Source: Vandiemenella viatica (taxonomy: Eukaryota; Arthropoda; Insecta; Orthoptera; Morabidae). From it: a stretch of 64,000 nt of DNA. This document shows, piece after piece, positions 32,811-44,069 of the stretch. The position numbers were made by a program, and so were the translations under genes. The stretch spans positions 176,274,935-176,338,934 of the forward strand of contig CM061921.1 in NCBI GenBank assembly GCA_031002005.1, read 5' to 3'. Position 1 is the first letter of the stretch. The number at the start of each line of letters is the position of its first letter. Under the pieces are notes generated by a model. The model was not told the origin of the DNA and made no database searches. It saw only the letters and a program-made list of their open reading frames with translations.

Positions 32811-33289
32811 TCGTCAGCATGGTGAGCAGAGACCCGACAATGTCTGGTAGGCACTACATGGTACCTCTTCCGTCTTTGTTTTGTTCGGCATGTGGACGGG
32901 TCTGGTTTTGCCTGTTGTTAGTAGTAAAGCCATGGGTCTCTGCCGCTGGTGGCAGATTTGGTTTTTGGGGCTCCTGGGTCGATCCAGCAGTTGCTTCCGT
33001 GAAGGAGGCCGATGGTATAGTTTTGGCTGGCTGTTTTTCATATTTTTTCTTGTTGCGAGGACGTTCTGACTTTTCATCCAGATGTTGGCGTTTAAGTGAC
33101 TTCTGACATTGTTTGTTAGGTTTGGAGGTTGCAGGTTTGCTGCACTGTAGTGATTGTTTGTGCCGACTTTTGTCACTCTGTTCATTATTGGAGCCTTCAG
33201 AGGGTCACTGTAGTTCTACGGGATCCTGCGTCTTCTGATCGTCACGCTTTTTTTTTTGATGGTGGAACCTTTTCTGTGGCGACTCCGCG

Positions 33290-34455
33290 TTATCTGCTCC
33301 AAACACGCTTGCAGGCCGCGCAATCTTTGTAACTGGCAATGTGCTGGCCTCCACAATTTGCACATTTAGGACTGCTCTCCCCTTTCTTGAGGGTGCAGTC
33401 GTTGGATAAGTGCGCTCTAGCGCACTTCACACAGACAGACGGCGTGTTACAGTGCCGTGCCACATACCCCAAGGACAGGCAATTGAAATACTGTACTGGC
33501 CCGTTTGATGACCTTAGATACATGAGGGTGTCGATTAGAAATATCTTTTTATTCTGTGACCTGTCATGCAGGACCACCAGGAAGAATGGCATGAGGTCAG
33601 AACTCCTAGGCCTCTTGAGTTGCGTGACCGTACGTATGTCTAGATCTTGTGCTTCAAGTTCCTCTTTGATATCGGAAGCAGGCATGTTGGTCAGGATTCA
33701 ACGGATAACTGCTTTTAGCAGCTTTTCCGCAGCAGAAGGAAATGTGTAATACAGGATAACTTTCCTTGCAGTGTTGCTGCTATATCCAAATAATTATTTA
33801 TTGTATTGAAGGTCAGTAAAACCTTGGCATCACCGGCGGTCTCTGCTTGGAACGGGCGATCCTGTAGGACTCCTTCAACCATCTGATACAGCTCTTTGGG
33901 AACTGTACCACGATGGGTGGGAGTTGTTGTCTTATTTGTAATGGTTGGTTATGAGCTTGGTGTTGTTCCTGTTGTTGCTGTTGTTACTGCTGCTCAGGCT
34001 CGCCTTGTGTCAGCGCTTCATATTGGTTGGTGATCATCATTCTTTGTGGATTCAATGACGGCGGGGCTTGCTGGTATGGCGTGCCAGTATGAACCCCTCG
34101 CCGTCAGGCTGGTCTCCAGCATTTCGTGTTCTAATGCAAGTGGATGTTGTCTTCTTGACAGTTTTTACCGTTGGGTTGTTGATGTGAATCTAAAAGCTCC
34201 CCTCAGCTTCTTCTTCTTCTTTGCTGTTTTCTTGTTCTTACTGGACGACGAGAGCTGTGACACCAGAACGCCGATATTCGCTTTGATTCCTCTCTCGTTT
34301 CTGGACAGCTTGGTAATTCCCACAGAGAGCGCAGAGGTGCTCCGCTTCGCTGCGTGAGAGTCAGCATATCCGAGAACAGGCGTGGCCGTCACAGGCCGAG
34401 TTTGCGTTGCTACAATCACGTCATTGGACAGTTGCAGCGACTGCCGGGACGTCAT
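33290..34455 (-). pseudogene. ORF1 of Jockey G
   Basis: The basic N-terminus (34165-34455) ends in a Lys-rich run. A Gln-rich segment near 33960-34000 precedes a PRE/C2HC-like domain (PPIVVQFPKELYQMV, in shifted frames). The frame 33290-33685 has LKRPRSSDLMPFFLVVL and knuckles FNCLSLGYVARHC, CVKCARAHLSNDC and CANCGGQHIASYKDC. The first Cys of knuckle 1 is Phe or shifted; knuckles 2 and 3 are intact. Nucleic-acid-binding protein of the LINE particle. Two or more frameshifts. Confidence 0.83.
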
Positions 34456-34839
34456 GTTTTCTAGTTACACTGCTCCTTCCTTGTCCGAAATCGGATGAGA
34501 TTGGTGGTCAGAACTCTTTAAGGTAATGAGAAAAAAAACTTTATGGTATTCCAGATTTAATGTCTTCCTTTGTGATTTAACATGAAAGAGGAATTGGACT
34601 ATCTTCATAACATCAAGGCAAGTTTTGAAAACCTACTTTCCACCTGGCTGTCCCAGGGAAAATTCTGGACACTAATGTGAACAAATTTTCTCTCCTTACA
34701 AACGCTTGCATAGAAGTGAAATGAATTCCTTGTTACAAACATCCGACGAATTTAATAGAATTCTTGATACAGACGTTTAGTGAAGATAGGAAATTTATTC
34801 TTTTCATAGCCATATACGATCTACTAAATATTTTCTTAA

Positions 34840-35100
34840 TAGAGACTTCCAAGGAAGCTTATAAAATTTTACTCGTGACAAAGTTGTGTAAAATTATAAA
34901 ATTAGATGTTCTTTATGATAGAGTCCTAATAAATTATAAAATTTGCTTTTCATAGTGAGGTCTGAGTAAATTATAAAATTTTGCTCTTCGTGGAGAGAGA
35001 GGTCTGCGTAAATTATAAAATTTTTGTCTTTATGGCGAGGTCCCCGTAAATTATAATTTGGTCTTTATGGCGAGGTCCTGGAAAGTTATAAACAATTTGG
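34840..35100. repeat. Degenerate AT-rich minisatellite, about 38-bp unit, six or so copies
   Basis: The unit AAATTATAAAATTTT recurs at roughly 38-45-bp spacing, each followed by a TCTTTATGG-like and a GAGGTCC-like block. The last full copies (about 34975-35090) are most alike. It lies between the 5' end of Jockey G and the gypsy pol end, and it may be part of the gypsy noncoding region or a local expansion. Confidence 0.7.
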
Positions 35101-35339
35101 TGTTGGTATCAAAGATATTTTAATTTTTTTTCGTGGTACCGAAATCGTTGGAAATTGTGTTTCTTTGATTCTGATGACAACGTTCATAATAGATTGAAAA
35201 GCTTATGTTTTCTTTTTAAGAAACATGTTGGGTGAACAATCTGTTTTGATTGGGACGTGTGGATAACATTTTTTTAAAAATAATAACTTTGCTCACGTTA
35301 CTGTGGTGCTAAAATTTCTCTCTAGACTCTGTTAATAGC

Positions 35340-37130
35340 AGATATTTCAGTTCAATGCGGACTTGTTTGGCTGGGAAAGGAATCAAAATGCTGAAGATGA
35401 AATGAGAAGTAGCGCATGCGATGTGTTGCTATGTTACGTCTATGTGCCGGCGAAGTCGGCAAAAAAAGGGGAGAAGATAGGGTTGTTAGGTGTATACCTT
35501 GATAGGAAAGGGGGTGTTCGGTTGTGGTTGTTTAGTGTTTTGATTTAGTCGTCTTTTGCTTGAGGTAGTTGTTGGGCATACTTCTCGTAGGGTAGGTAAG
35601 TTGGAGTTGGGTGCCTTGAGCTTGTATGCGTCATACTTTTGTTTTTGATAGGTTGCAAGTTATGAAGTTTTCGACGAATTGGCGGACCCATTTTGCTATA
35701 CCTTCGAACCAGTAGTATTCGTACGCTTTTTCTTGCGTCTTTTTCCAGCCTGGGTGCATTATCGGTTCGTTTACATTACTGATGACTGACAATTGATGTC
35801 GTGGGGCAGAATGAGTAGGGAGCGCGTGCGACCGTTTCGTTGGATTTTCCTGTAAATTATACCACCTCGTATTTCGTATATCTTTCTTATGTTTTTCGGC
35901 ACGATTTAATTTTGAATATCAGCCTTGAGTTTTTCGATATCCGGTTTTTTCCAGCGATCTTGTTAAGATGATTTTTTGTGTTCACTGCGTTTATTGATAT
36001 TGTTAGTAGCGGGTGCGACTGTTTTTCGGGACAGGGAGTCGACGTGTGCGATTCGTTTCCCTCCCCAGTAAAGTACGTCGAAGTCGAAGGCCTGCAGGTA
36101 GGCCCACCATTTGTGTCCTCTGGGAAACAGTTTCGCTTTGTTTTTGACGGCAGTGCACCCGATAACTATATTGAATTTTCGTCCCAGCAGGCAATGGTGG
36201 AAATACTTGATTGCTCGTTCTGCAGCTACAGTTTCCAGATGGAACGAATGATAGTGGTACTCTGTATTGGTTGTGCGTTTGTTAAAGTACGCAAAACCCA
36301 CTATTTGCCGTTTATTTTTTTACAGTGGCATAGCTACGTAGCTTTCGACTCCGGCGTCGTTATGTGGTTCGAATGGATGCGTGGGGTTAAATATGGTGGG
36401 TGCTGGCTTCCTTGTGAGGTAAGTTATTAACCGTTGATGGATTTCTTCATGATCCGCTTGCCAGTCTAGCGTCTTGGCATGGCCTACAGAGATCTTGAAG
36501 AATGGAGCCATGATTTTTGATAACTGGGGTCTAAGTTGTCGAAAATCAAAGGCTAGCCCTACAAACTGCCGGAACTGCGTAATGGTCTGCGTAGGAGGTA
36601 GGTTAATGAGCGCGGCTACCTTCGTTGGGTTGGGTCTAGCCTTTCCTTCTGTTATGACAAATCTTACGATATTTTAGGGAATGTGCGTTTGGCTGCATGC
36701 AAAGAAAAACCCGTGGTGGTTACCATTTTCAGTGACTTTCGTAAACGGTAGAATCCGTTGTACGCGGTGGACGCGATGAGGAGAAAGTCGTCACTGTATG
36801 CTAACAAAGGTGTGCGCTAGTGGACTGAGTTTTTTATAACTGGCTTTTCGAAAACTGCACCTGCTGTCTCTTTTTTTCCAGTGGAATCCTCGGCTGCAGG
36901 TATTTGATGGTAGTCGCTTAACTTATCCAAACAAGTGAACCATTTGGCTCTTCCAATTCTTGCTCTTTGGTCTTCAATTAGAGGCAACGGAAATTTATCT
37001 ATGATCCAATTGTGATTGAACTGCCGGTAATATATTTACATTGGTCGGAATAGGTGTCTTTGTACCGGTGATACGGGGCTAACGAATGCTGAGGAGCACA
37101 CCCTGATCATGCTTGCGTTTAATAGTTCTT
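35340..37130 (-). pseudogene. Ty3/gypsy pol remnant (RT, RNase H, start of integrase)
   Basis: Minus-strand order from the right: RT motif A region WIIDKFPLPLIEDQ and FTCLDKLSDYHQIPAAEDS, then the catalytic region AYSDDFLLIAS (one substitution in the usual Y-x-D-D). The tether APFFKISVGHAKTLDWQADH follows (36320-36511), then RNase H in 35963-36301 with FHLETVAAERAIKYFHHCLL, WWAYLQAFDFDVLYWGGKR and HVDSLSR. Further left, IRGGIIYRKIQRNGRTR at about 35790-35880 resembles the start of the integrase zinc-binding region. RT motif B is missing, so there is an internal deletion. Frameshifts separate all parts. The element would have encoded a retroviral-type polyprotein. Confidence 0.85.
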
Positions 37131-37139
37131 GTGGATTCT

Positions 37140-37764
37140 GCCTTATAGTCGTTTTGTTGTTTGGTGTCATTGTATTTGGTTGACACTGTATTATGCGACA
37201 CGGTAGAATGTACGATACGCCCGCCTAGACCACTCCTGACACGTCAGTCGACTTGCTTGTTGGCGGAAATGGTGGTGGCTGTTCCGCTGCCTCGAGCTGT
37301 CTCTCCAACAGGTGCCCGCTCTTACAAGCGCTGTGCTGCATGATGCCCTCTCCGCCTTCAATGGTTGCAGGCTCCTTGGCTGACGGCAGAGTCCGGCTCT
37401 GCTTCTCTGCTTGGGACGGTGACTTCTCGGATTATCGTCGAATGGTGAAACTGCTTTCCTCAACACGTGCGTTGTGGTACGAGGCAGTCGGTGCCGTTCA
37501 GAATGCTGCTATGTGGCTGCTTTCATGCGTGTTCTTAGTCAGTTTCCTTTTCCGGCATGTCATTGTTGTAGTTCTCGCATCAGCAAGTCTCAGGTGGTTA
37601 TTTCCGTGTTGTGTGTTGCTATTGAGCTAGGAGGGCCACGATATAAGCCATGGCTATATTATCAGTGGACTGTTACGTAGATATCAGACTAGGCTCGAAA
37701 TGTAGCTGCATTTAACTGTGTTGTTCCGCAGCTCTCCGCAGTCCAGGGGCGATCCCACTTCTGG
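37140..37764 (-). other. Presumed gag/leader region of the gypsy element
   Basis: Between the LTR and pol there is about 620 bp of GC-rich sequence. A 91-codon frame at 37191-37466 is Arg/Ser-rich without a recognisable gag motif. Directly inside the LTR the minus strand reads CCAGAAGTGGGATCGCCCC, a position where a primer-binding site would be expected. The matching tRNA was not identified. Confidence 0.4.
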
Positions 37765-38099
37765 TGTCGGATATGCCCGCAAAAGATCTGTTTGAATGAA
37801 GTGCCAAGTAGATGGCACGTCAGCAAAAGGAGGCTGTTGTTATCCCTCAGATAGTGGGTATTAACTACAGCTGGTACAAGGCTCCAGTTTATTATGTACT
37901 CAGTATCACAATACACTATGACACATAGAGGAGCGTGGTTCACTTCTCAGCGGGCCGGAGCGAATCTGTCGGCTGCCCGCTCTGTCATCCCTTAAGTATG
38001 TACCACGTAATTTTCTCGGATGTCGCCGTGGCACTAGCGTGTTGCTCGCTGCGCCTGTGGTGCCACCTGTTAGCATGCTCACGTACTCTGTACTTGACA
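37765..38099 (-). repeat. Long terminal repeat, 335 bp, TGT…ACA ends
   Basis: On the minus strand it begins TGTCAAGTACAGAG at 38099 and ends ATATCCGACA at 37765, the canonical TGT…ACA form. A poly-A signal, AATAAA, is within TACATAATAAACTGGAG near 37890. Its position just upstream of the gypsy pol fits a 5' LTR. A related partial copy lies at 29701-29890. No target duplication could be checked because the partner end is rearranged. Confidence 0.6.
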
Positions 38100-38239
38100 T
38101 ATTGATGTTGGTTTTCTCTGAAGGAAGCCGTCAGCAGCTGTGCCCACGAAGAATCGACGTCTGATTTTTAATGCTTATCTGCATTGGTTGGATGCTATCA
38201 GAAGATGTATATCTAGCCTGGCATTGGGGATAGAGTCCC

Positions 38240-38400
38240 AGTTCCTTTCCTTCCTATGTAACCTAACCCGGTAATCCTACCGTGTAAAGGGAACCTATAG
38301 TTTAATGTGGAATCCTAACCACGGAAGCTGTCTGGCGTGCTTCAAATTACACGGAAGCTGTGCCAGAGGTGAAGGTACTAGGCCATTCTGTTCGCCAATG
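38240..38400 (-). mobile_element. SINE-2 tail fragment
   Basis: The plus strand shows AACCTAACCCGGTAATCC, TTTAATGTGGAATCCTAACC, CTGTCTGGCGTGCTTC and GCTGTGCCAGAGGTGAAGG, matching 3560-3645 in the same orientation. The tRNA head is absent at the right end. Confidence 0.65.
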
Positions 38401-38404
38401 ATTT

Positions 38405-38790
38405 TTTTTTTCAAGTGGTCCACGGGAGAATCCAGCGAATAAATTTTAAGCTGGCGTATATATGACCTTCTCGGTGAAGTAAAGTTTTGTCATTTATATC
38501 GCTTAGGAAACAAATTACAGAAGTTGCTGGTCTGGCGTTTAACAACTCAATCACATTTGCAGTGTTAATTTTTGTGTGTGCATGTATACAGAGGGCGTCA
38601 AGGGATTCGACCTGGTAATAAAGCAGAAGAATTGTTATAAGAAGAAATTTTGGTTATTATTATTATTTCTTCAATTGCGATGGAGTCCACATTCCGGTGG
38701 AAATTCCCTGTCAACTAATCACTACTTTTTATTTTATTTTTTAATTATCTTATATAATTTGAGTGTAAAATTCCTCCCCCATCTACTTTT
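38405..38790. other. No feature recognised
   Basis: AT-rich sequence with short T and A runs. The 84-codon frame starting at 38576 has no recognisable motif. Confidence 0.4.
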
Positions 38791-39995
38791 GCGATTTAAA
38801 ATTTTTAAATTCCTTCAGCGTTTATGGTAAATTATTCATCACTTCACTTGATAATTTGTTCCAATCTCTGACACCTTTATCATAAAAGAAAATTTTCCCA
38901 CTGCCTCATGCATAAAATCGAGTGCCAGTTTGTGTCATGGTCTTCTTTCCCCTTCCAGGCACTATTCTAAATTCTTCGACCAATATCCCTCCAAGACCCA
39001 TCACCAACACATGCTTTGTATATTCCCAGCACTCTCTTCACCCTCCTCCTGCCCTCCAGTGACTCCCATTCCATCTCCTTTATCATATCAGTTACTGACT
39101 GTGTCCTGCGATAATTTCCACAAGCAAATCTAACTGCTCTTCTTTGCACGCCCTTCGACCCCTGTATTTGGTAGCCGAAATGTTGGTCCCAAACTACACC
39201 ACTATACTCAACAAATGGTTCGACCAAAGTTTTGTAACCTAATTCCCTAATTTATCTGGAACATTCTCTCATAACCCTCTCCAGTAAATATAGGGCCTTG
39301 TAACCGTTTCCTATCACCTGCCCAATGTGTTTGCCCAGTTGAGTTTATTATCAAACATTATGCCAAGATATTAACACTTCAAGCCTTCAACAAGCATTTC
39401 TCACCCCACTCTGTAATCATAAACAATCTTTAGTTTTTTTATCTATGTACCTAATAAGCTGACATTTATCTTCATTCCATTTGACCTACCCATTTAGATA
39501 TTCTATCTAGGTCACCATGCAGCTGTTCACAGTCTTCTCGTGTTTTGATCCTATTATATACCTTTATGTCATCAGCAAATTACCTAAATTCTGACAGTAA
39601 ACCATCAACACAATCATTCACTAGAACAATGAACCGCAATGGTCCCAATACACTATCCTGTGGCACTCCGATATTTACTTCCACCTCTTTTGATGTATTT
39701 CCTACTCTAACACTTCGCTTTCTGGCTTTTAAGAATTACTCTACCCAGGAAGTAAATTTTTAATTCAGTCCAATACTTTACAGTTAGTTAAAAACCATTT
39801 AATGGCTCATTCTGTCTAATGTCTTAGAAAGATCTAATGGTACGCAATCAACTTGGCCTCCCTTGTCCAATTCATCTGAAATAAACGTATCTTGCATATA
39901 GCCTACCATCTGAGATTAACATGAATATCCTTGCCTAAAGCCAATGCCTTATTGCCGATCTGCAAACCAGTTTCCTTCCTCACAGACATTTCTTT
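38790..39995 (-). mobile_element. CR1/L2-like LINE 'B', 3' half
   Basis: On the minus strand: RT palm pieces near 39540-39900 (an altered DCVPLDLSKTLDRM for the first aspartate motif, SECHRIVYWDH/GVPQDSVLGPLRF in shifted frames, and FADDIKVYN). The thumb follows at 38967-39227 (MVEPFVEYSGVVWD, KGVQRRAVRFACGNYRRTQ, MIKEMEWESLEGRRR). The 3' UTR reaches about 38790. The 5' half lies at 41790-44060. A Harbinger element separates the two. Fragments of this family occur at 3070, 6345 and 7690. Confidence 0.8.
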
Positions 39996-41690
39996 GAGAG
40001 ACATATATTTTAGATCTATGTACATCTTTCATTCGCACATCATTGTGTAGAATTATATATGCTTTAGCAATGTCTTTAGATAATCTTTTCGGCACATTTA
40101 GTGGTCGGTGCAAAATTCTCCATTTATCAGATAAAATTCCAAAAGCACATTCGACGTATCTTCTTGCACGACTCATACTGTAATTGAATACTCATTTTTT
40201 TTTTCTCTGTAAGATAACGTCCTCCGTAAGGTCTCATTACTTGTTCTGATAGCCCAAATGCTTCGTCAGCCAGGAGTACAAACGGAATATTTTCCCTGCT
40301 TGTTGAATGTAGAGGGCAAGGAGATGGTATTTGTAATTGATTTTTATCATTAACTTAAAAAAATGGTTCTCTGAAATATTGAAGAGCCACAATCTTTTCT
40401 ATTGGCTCGACAGTTCCTATGCAGTTTGGGAATTGAGCTCTTTTTTTCCCTCCTGCCAGATTTCTTCTGTTGGTTGCGGAAGGAATTCATCTTTGAGTTG
40501 ATACCAACAAGAATTGCACACTAGACTTAAAAAATAATAAATTGTAAGTTTTTTGTGTACTATCCATAATTTTATTTGGTTCGATTCCAGTTGCATACCA
40601 TTCATAAAATATATAAAAAAAACAATTTTTTAGTAATGGAGTAAAACTATTTACTTGAAAAATAATATGGGAACAGAATATTTGCCTAACCCTCTTTTTT
40701 TATATTTCAGGTAATGCATTTACTGCAAAAATGGCAAGACATGCGCGACTCCTTCATGAAATCTCTAAAGAAAAAATCTGGTCACGCCACTTCAAAGAAG
40801 CATTTGACATTTTGGTTAAAAGTAGTACAGTCAGATGACACGGAGTCAAGTATGGATGATTCCAAGCATGAAAGCCAAGATGAGGAAGAAACAGAGGCAG
40901 CATTAGAAGATCAAGTCCAGAAAAATGTTAGTGAAAAACCAAAAGGAAATGGGAGAACTGCAAGAAAAAGCTCGATTACTAGAAGAAGTCGATAAAAAAA
41001 TTAAAAGCTCTGGAAAATCCAACCGATGAGGATGAAGCCTTTTTCATTTCAATTCTTTCTTTTGTACGAAAAATGTCAGAGGGGGAAAAATTCGAATTCA
41101 GACCGAATGTTTTGCAATTAATGAGAACGATCAGGAACGTTAAAAACAATCGTCAAACGTTTTGTACTTGTACTTCTTCAACAAGTGGTTCTTCAGTGAT
41201 TGTGCATGAACTCCATTTTGATAGTTCACATAATAACCAATATATTAAGTTGTTTTCTAGCCACGATCTAACGTCACCTGGATCGTCGGTAACTAGAATT
41301 TGCAACACAATTTTTATACTTATATACATATAGTGAAATAAATTAAATGTTTATTAAAGATTGTAATTATTTACTTACATTAGCGTTACTGCAATCATTT
41401 CCTTTGTAGGAATACATGTTCTCATTGTTGTATTTTGATGTTTCATACTGTCTTCCAACCGTTCAACTAGGAAACCAAAAGTATTTGTACTCATGCGAAA
41501 GTAATTGAAAAATTTGTTGTCATCTCTTCTAAGTTTTTCGAAAAGCGTATAGAAGTTCCCTTCCAGGTACCTCACAGTCAAAAGAGGATGTATCCAGTAT
41601 TGTCTGTCAATTAAATGTTTTCTATATTTCCTTCTGAGGTACAATAATCCAATGAGGTAACGTTTGTAAAATGCCGCACACATCTTTCCT
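39995..41690 (-). pseudogene. PIF/Harbinger transposase, split and degraded
   Basis: First exon 41379-41683: YWIHPLLTVRYLEGNFYTLF, KFFNYFRMSTNTFGFLVERL and MRTCIPTKEMIAVTL, ending at a consensus donor GTAAGT (minus strand, 41373-41378). The catalytic part resumes at about 40590: YATGIEPNKIM (altered LATG motif), CWYQLKDEFLPQPTEEIWQ and ELPNCIGT (normally followed by D-G-K-H, lost here). IPFVLLADEAFGLSEQVMRP carries the second aspartate. After a stop, MSRARRYVECAFGILSDKWR and IILHNDVR (39949-40176) give the C-terminus. The enzyme cuts and pastes the element. The lost first catalytic D and the frameshifts make it dead. It inserted into LINE B. Confidence 0.85.
40712..41342 (+). pseudogene. Harbinger accessory protein: MADF/BESS remnant, antisense between the transposase exons
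   Basis: A strong splice acceptor (pyrimidine tract then ATATTTCAG, ending at about 40711) precedes a frame starting VMHLLQKWQDMRDSFMKSL, the second half of a MADF DNA-binding domain. An acidic stretch follows (DDSKHESQDEEETEAALED). After a frameshift near 40985, ENPTDEDEAFFISILSFVRK matches a BESS protein-interaction motif. A poly-A signal AATAAA lies at about 41337-41342. Two-gene Harbinger elements with a Myb/MADF partner that helps the transposase bind DNA and enter the nucleus are known. The first MADF exon was not found upstream. Confidence 0.72.
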
Positions 41691-41789
41691 CCACCAAAGC
41701 TAGAAACTTACCGCACTTGGTGCAAAAATGTTGGTGCCGGCTCCGGTTTTGCCGGCGTGTGTGAAAATCCCCTCTCGCCGGCACGGGAA

Positions 41790-44060
41790 TCTGCTCCGGT
41801 GCGTGTATCAACGCCCTTATTCCCTCCCATCACAGGATGATAGTCCCTTGGTTTCATTAAACCAGTCACTCAATATGTCTGTCATTTTAAAATCCTCAGT
41901 AACTTTATTCTTATCTGCAATTGTCTGAATACCTTCTTTTGCCTAAGTTTCCTAACATAACCATAGGAATTTCTAGCTACACCACTCTGTGATCCCCCTG
42001 CACCAATAATATTTTTCATAAACCCATCGTTTGCCTCTTATTAATTGCTTGTTTAGTTGTTTTAAGTATTGTCTACAGCCTTCCTGTCTCTTAACTCTGT
42101 TTTGTTTCCGTGTCACCTACCTCTTTAACCTTCTCACCTCCCTATTGCAGTATGTAGGTTCTGTACTTCTCCTTAATTTCTGCTTTGGAATAAACATTTC
42201 CTCACCCATATTTATTATCTCCTTAAACTCTTCCCACTTTTCTTCCACTGTACTTGTGCCTTCTTTGCATTTGCTGAACCTTTCGCTAAAACATCTCTTC
42301 AGTTCTAAGATCTGTACCTTTTTATAGTTATAGCTCATTCCACCTTCTATTTTGGCTACTGGTTTACTGTAATCCCCCAATAGCCATCAGTAGTGCACTG
42401 TGATCACTTATTCCTTTAGTTACCTGACACCACTCAAAATTTTCAGCAGGCTTTATTAGAAAGATATCCACATGTTTGGTCCCCTCGCATTCTGCTCTAC
42501 CACTTGTGTAAAACGTCCTTCTCTTATTAAGGTATTTGCAAATCTCAATTCCCTACAGGGTTAACAACTGGTACATTTAAATCCCCTGCAATAATGACCA
42601 TTCTAAGCTCACCTCTAAACTGTGAATATGAATTTAATTTATCTCCAAGAGCTTCATCTTCATAATTCATTCTTCCACTATGTTAATCAACCAACACCCT
42701 GATTTCTTTTCTTTTTTATCACCCCAGAAATCTACCCTTAGTAAGTCGTGATCATGATCTGTGAATGAACACTAGAGAACTGTAGTAATCTTTGCTATCC
42801 AGTATGAATACCCCTCCACCAATTGCTCCTCTATCTCTACCGTACACTCTGTAACCATCAGTGAAAACCTCCTAGTTTAGTACTCCTTCTTTTAACCAAG
42901 ACTCTGCCCATATAATCACTTGTGGTTCATGTATCTCTATTATGTTTGCAAATTCTATTACTTTGTTATACAGTTCACGAGTAACACTCTTATTTTTGGC
43001 TTTGAGGTATTTTCAGCATTAACCTTTGTCTTTCCAGCTGTACCACATCGTACATCTGCAATAATTATCCCTTTGGTCACTTATTTTAATCCCCTCAGCA
43101 GCAGCACAGTCCTGTCTTCTTCATAACTGTATGTGGGCTCCCCTACAGATTTAAGTAACAACTCAGAAAGTACTCTCTTCCCCCTTTTATTTATTTAGGT
43201 ACAGGCCATGCCTAGTGAAACCCGACTTGCCAGTGGTGTTTGCAGGCACAACACCCAAAACTTAACTAGTGCCTCTTCCAAGTAGCATCTCTGTTTCCAT
43301 GTTTACCCGCCTCAGCTGTGGCCGATCATGGTGACTTAAAAGCTGTATGAGTTCCATCCTGGTATGCTGTGCCCATCGGTACTATTACCCACACCTCCCA
43401 CTATCACTACTCTATCGTTCTTGGTGAAATCTCTACAAAGTGATCCTCCATTACCTGCCCTAACGTAGGACTGGGTTTGAAAAAGCTTGTGACCTGGTAG
43501 CCTGTGCCTAATTGATCTCCCATGGCTACTATCTAGCAGCAGAACCTTTTTCTTCCCATTGTTTCCTTCAACGCCTCTGTTCCTACAGGCCTGATGCACC
43601 TTACCTATACATACATCTTAACCTCTGATTCTGGTACCATGACAAACCTATTTCTCCCCACAATTGCTGGAGGGTTTTGCTTCTTGATCCTGTTAACCAT
43701 ATTTCCCATCCATCCTTATAACCACCCTCACTAAACCCACCATCTTTACTTTCTGCTTCCACAGGCAGAGGCTCTACAGGTCGAACCTCAAGGACCCTGA
43801 CCCTTTCACGCAATTCCCTCATTGTTTCGTCTTGTTCTGAAATTTGCTACTCTATGCAATGCTACGCTATGCTATGCTATTTTCTAAGCTACTCTGTAAG
43901 TTTCCTATCCCTAATACAAAGCGGACAATACCACTGAAGGGCCTCATTTAGTTTCCTTTTATCCACTGCCCCACATTCCCACTGAAACCACTTTTTACTA
44001 ACTCTGAAATCAAAATCATTCACCACACGTCTACGACATACCCCATACATTCCAGGCATG
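41790..44060 (-). mobile_element. CR1/L2-like LINE 'B', 5' half (ORF1, endonuclease, linker)
   Basis: Minus strand from 44060: ORF1 with PHD-like and SGNH-esterase-like regions (43336-44060). A degraded endonuclease follows (about 42400-43200, with noncontiguous motifs), then the linker before RT (42117-42380, FKEIINMGEEMFIPKQKLRR and CNREVRRLKR). It ends near 41790 at VKPRDYHPVMGGN-like sequence, where the Harbinger element begins. RT fingers are missing, so a deletion accompanied or followed the insertion. Confidence 0.75.
43336..44060 (-). pseudogene. LINE B ORF1: PHD-like finger, coiled coil and SGNH esterase-like domain
   Basis: The start at 44059 gives MPGMYGVCRRRVVN. A Cys/Trp-rich PHD-like segment follows (WFQWECGAV, then WYCPLC). 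Two stops later a short coiled-coil heptad region starts MRELRERVRVLEVRPVE (43601-43822). The frame at 43336-43599 starts MHQACRNRG and has KKVLLLDSSHGRSIRHRL, matching the G-D-S-H-G-R block of SGNH hydrolases but with GD replaced by DS. It also has RVVIVGGVGNSTDG, the G-G-x-N block. ORF1 proteins of this build are known from CR1/L2 LINEs. The catalytic Ser context and frame are damaged. Confidence 0.75.
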
Positions 44061-44069
44061 ATTTACCCC

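Larger units (their letters stand above)
30660..34500 (-). mobile_element. Jockey-clade LINE 'G', near full length with internal RT deletion
   Basis: ORF1 starts at 34455 (MTSRQSLQLSNDVIVA). The endonuclease is at about 32000-32810, the RT palm and thumb at 30734-31701. The sequence between about 31701 and 31990 lacks RT finger motifs, so several hundred bases of ORF2 are missing relative to the family. The element lies between a gypsy pol fragment on the right and an LTR-like piece on the left, suggesting insertion into the gypsy element. Confidence 0.83.

Noticed and set aside
33339..33749. 136-codon plus-strand ORF
   Set aside because: Antisense shadow of Jockey G ORF1, whose zinc knuckles are clear on the minus strand.
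39949..40176. Treating the whole 75-codon frame as transposase
   Set aside because: Its last part (CEEGNWFADRQ) matches the flanking LINE B; only the first part belongs to the Harbinger transposase, so the frame crosses the element boundary.
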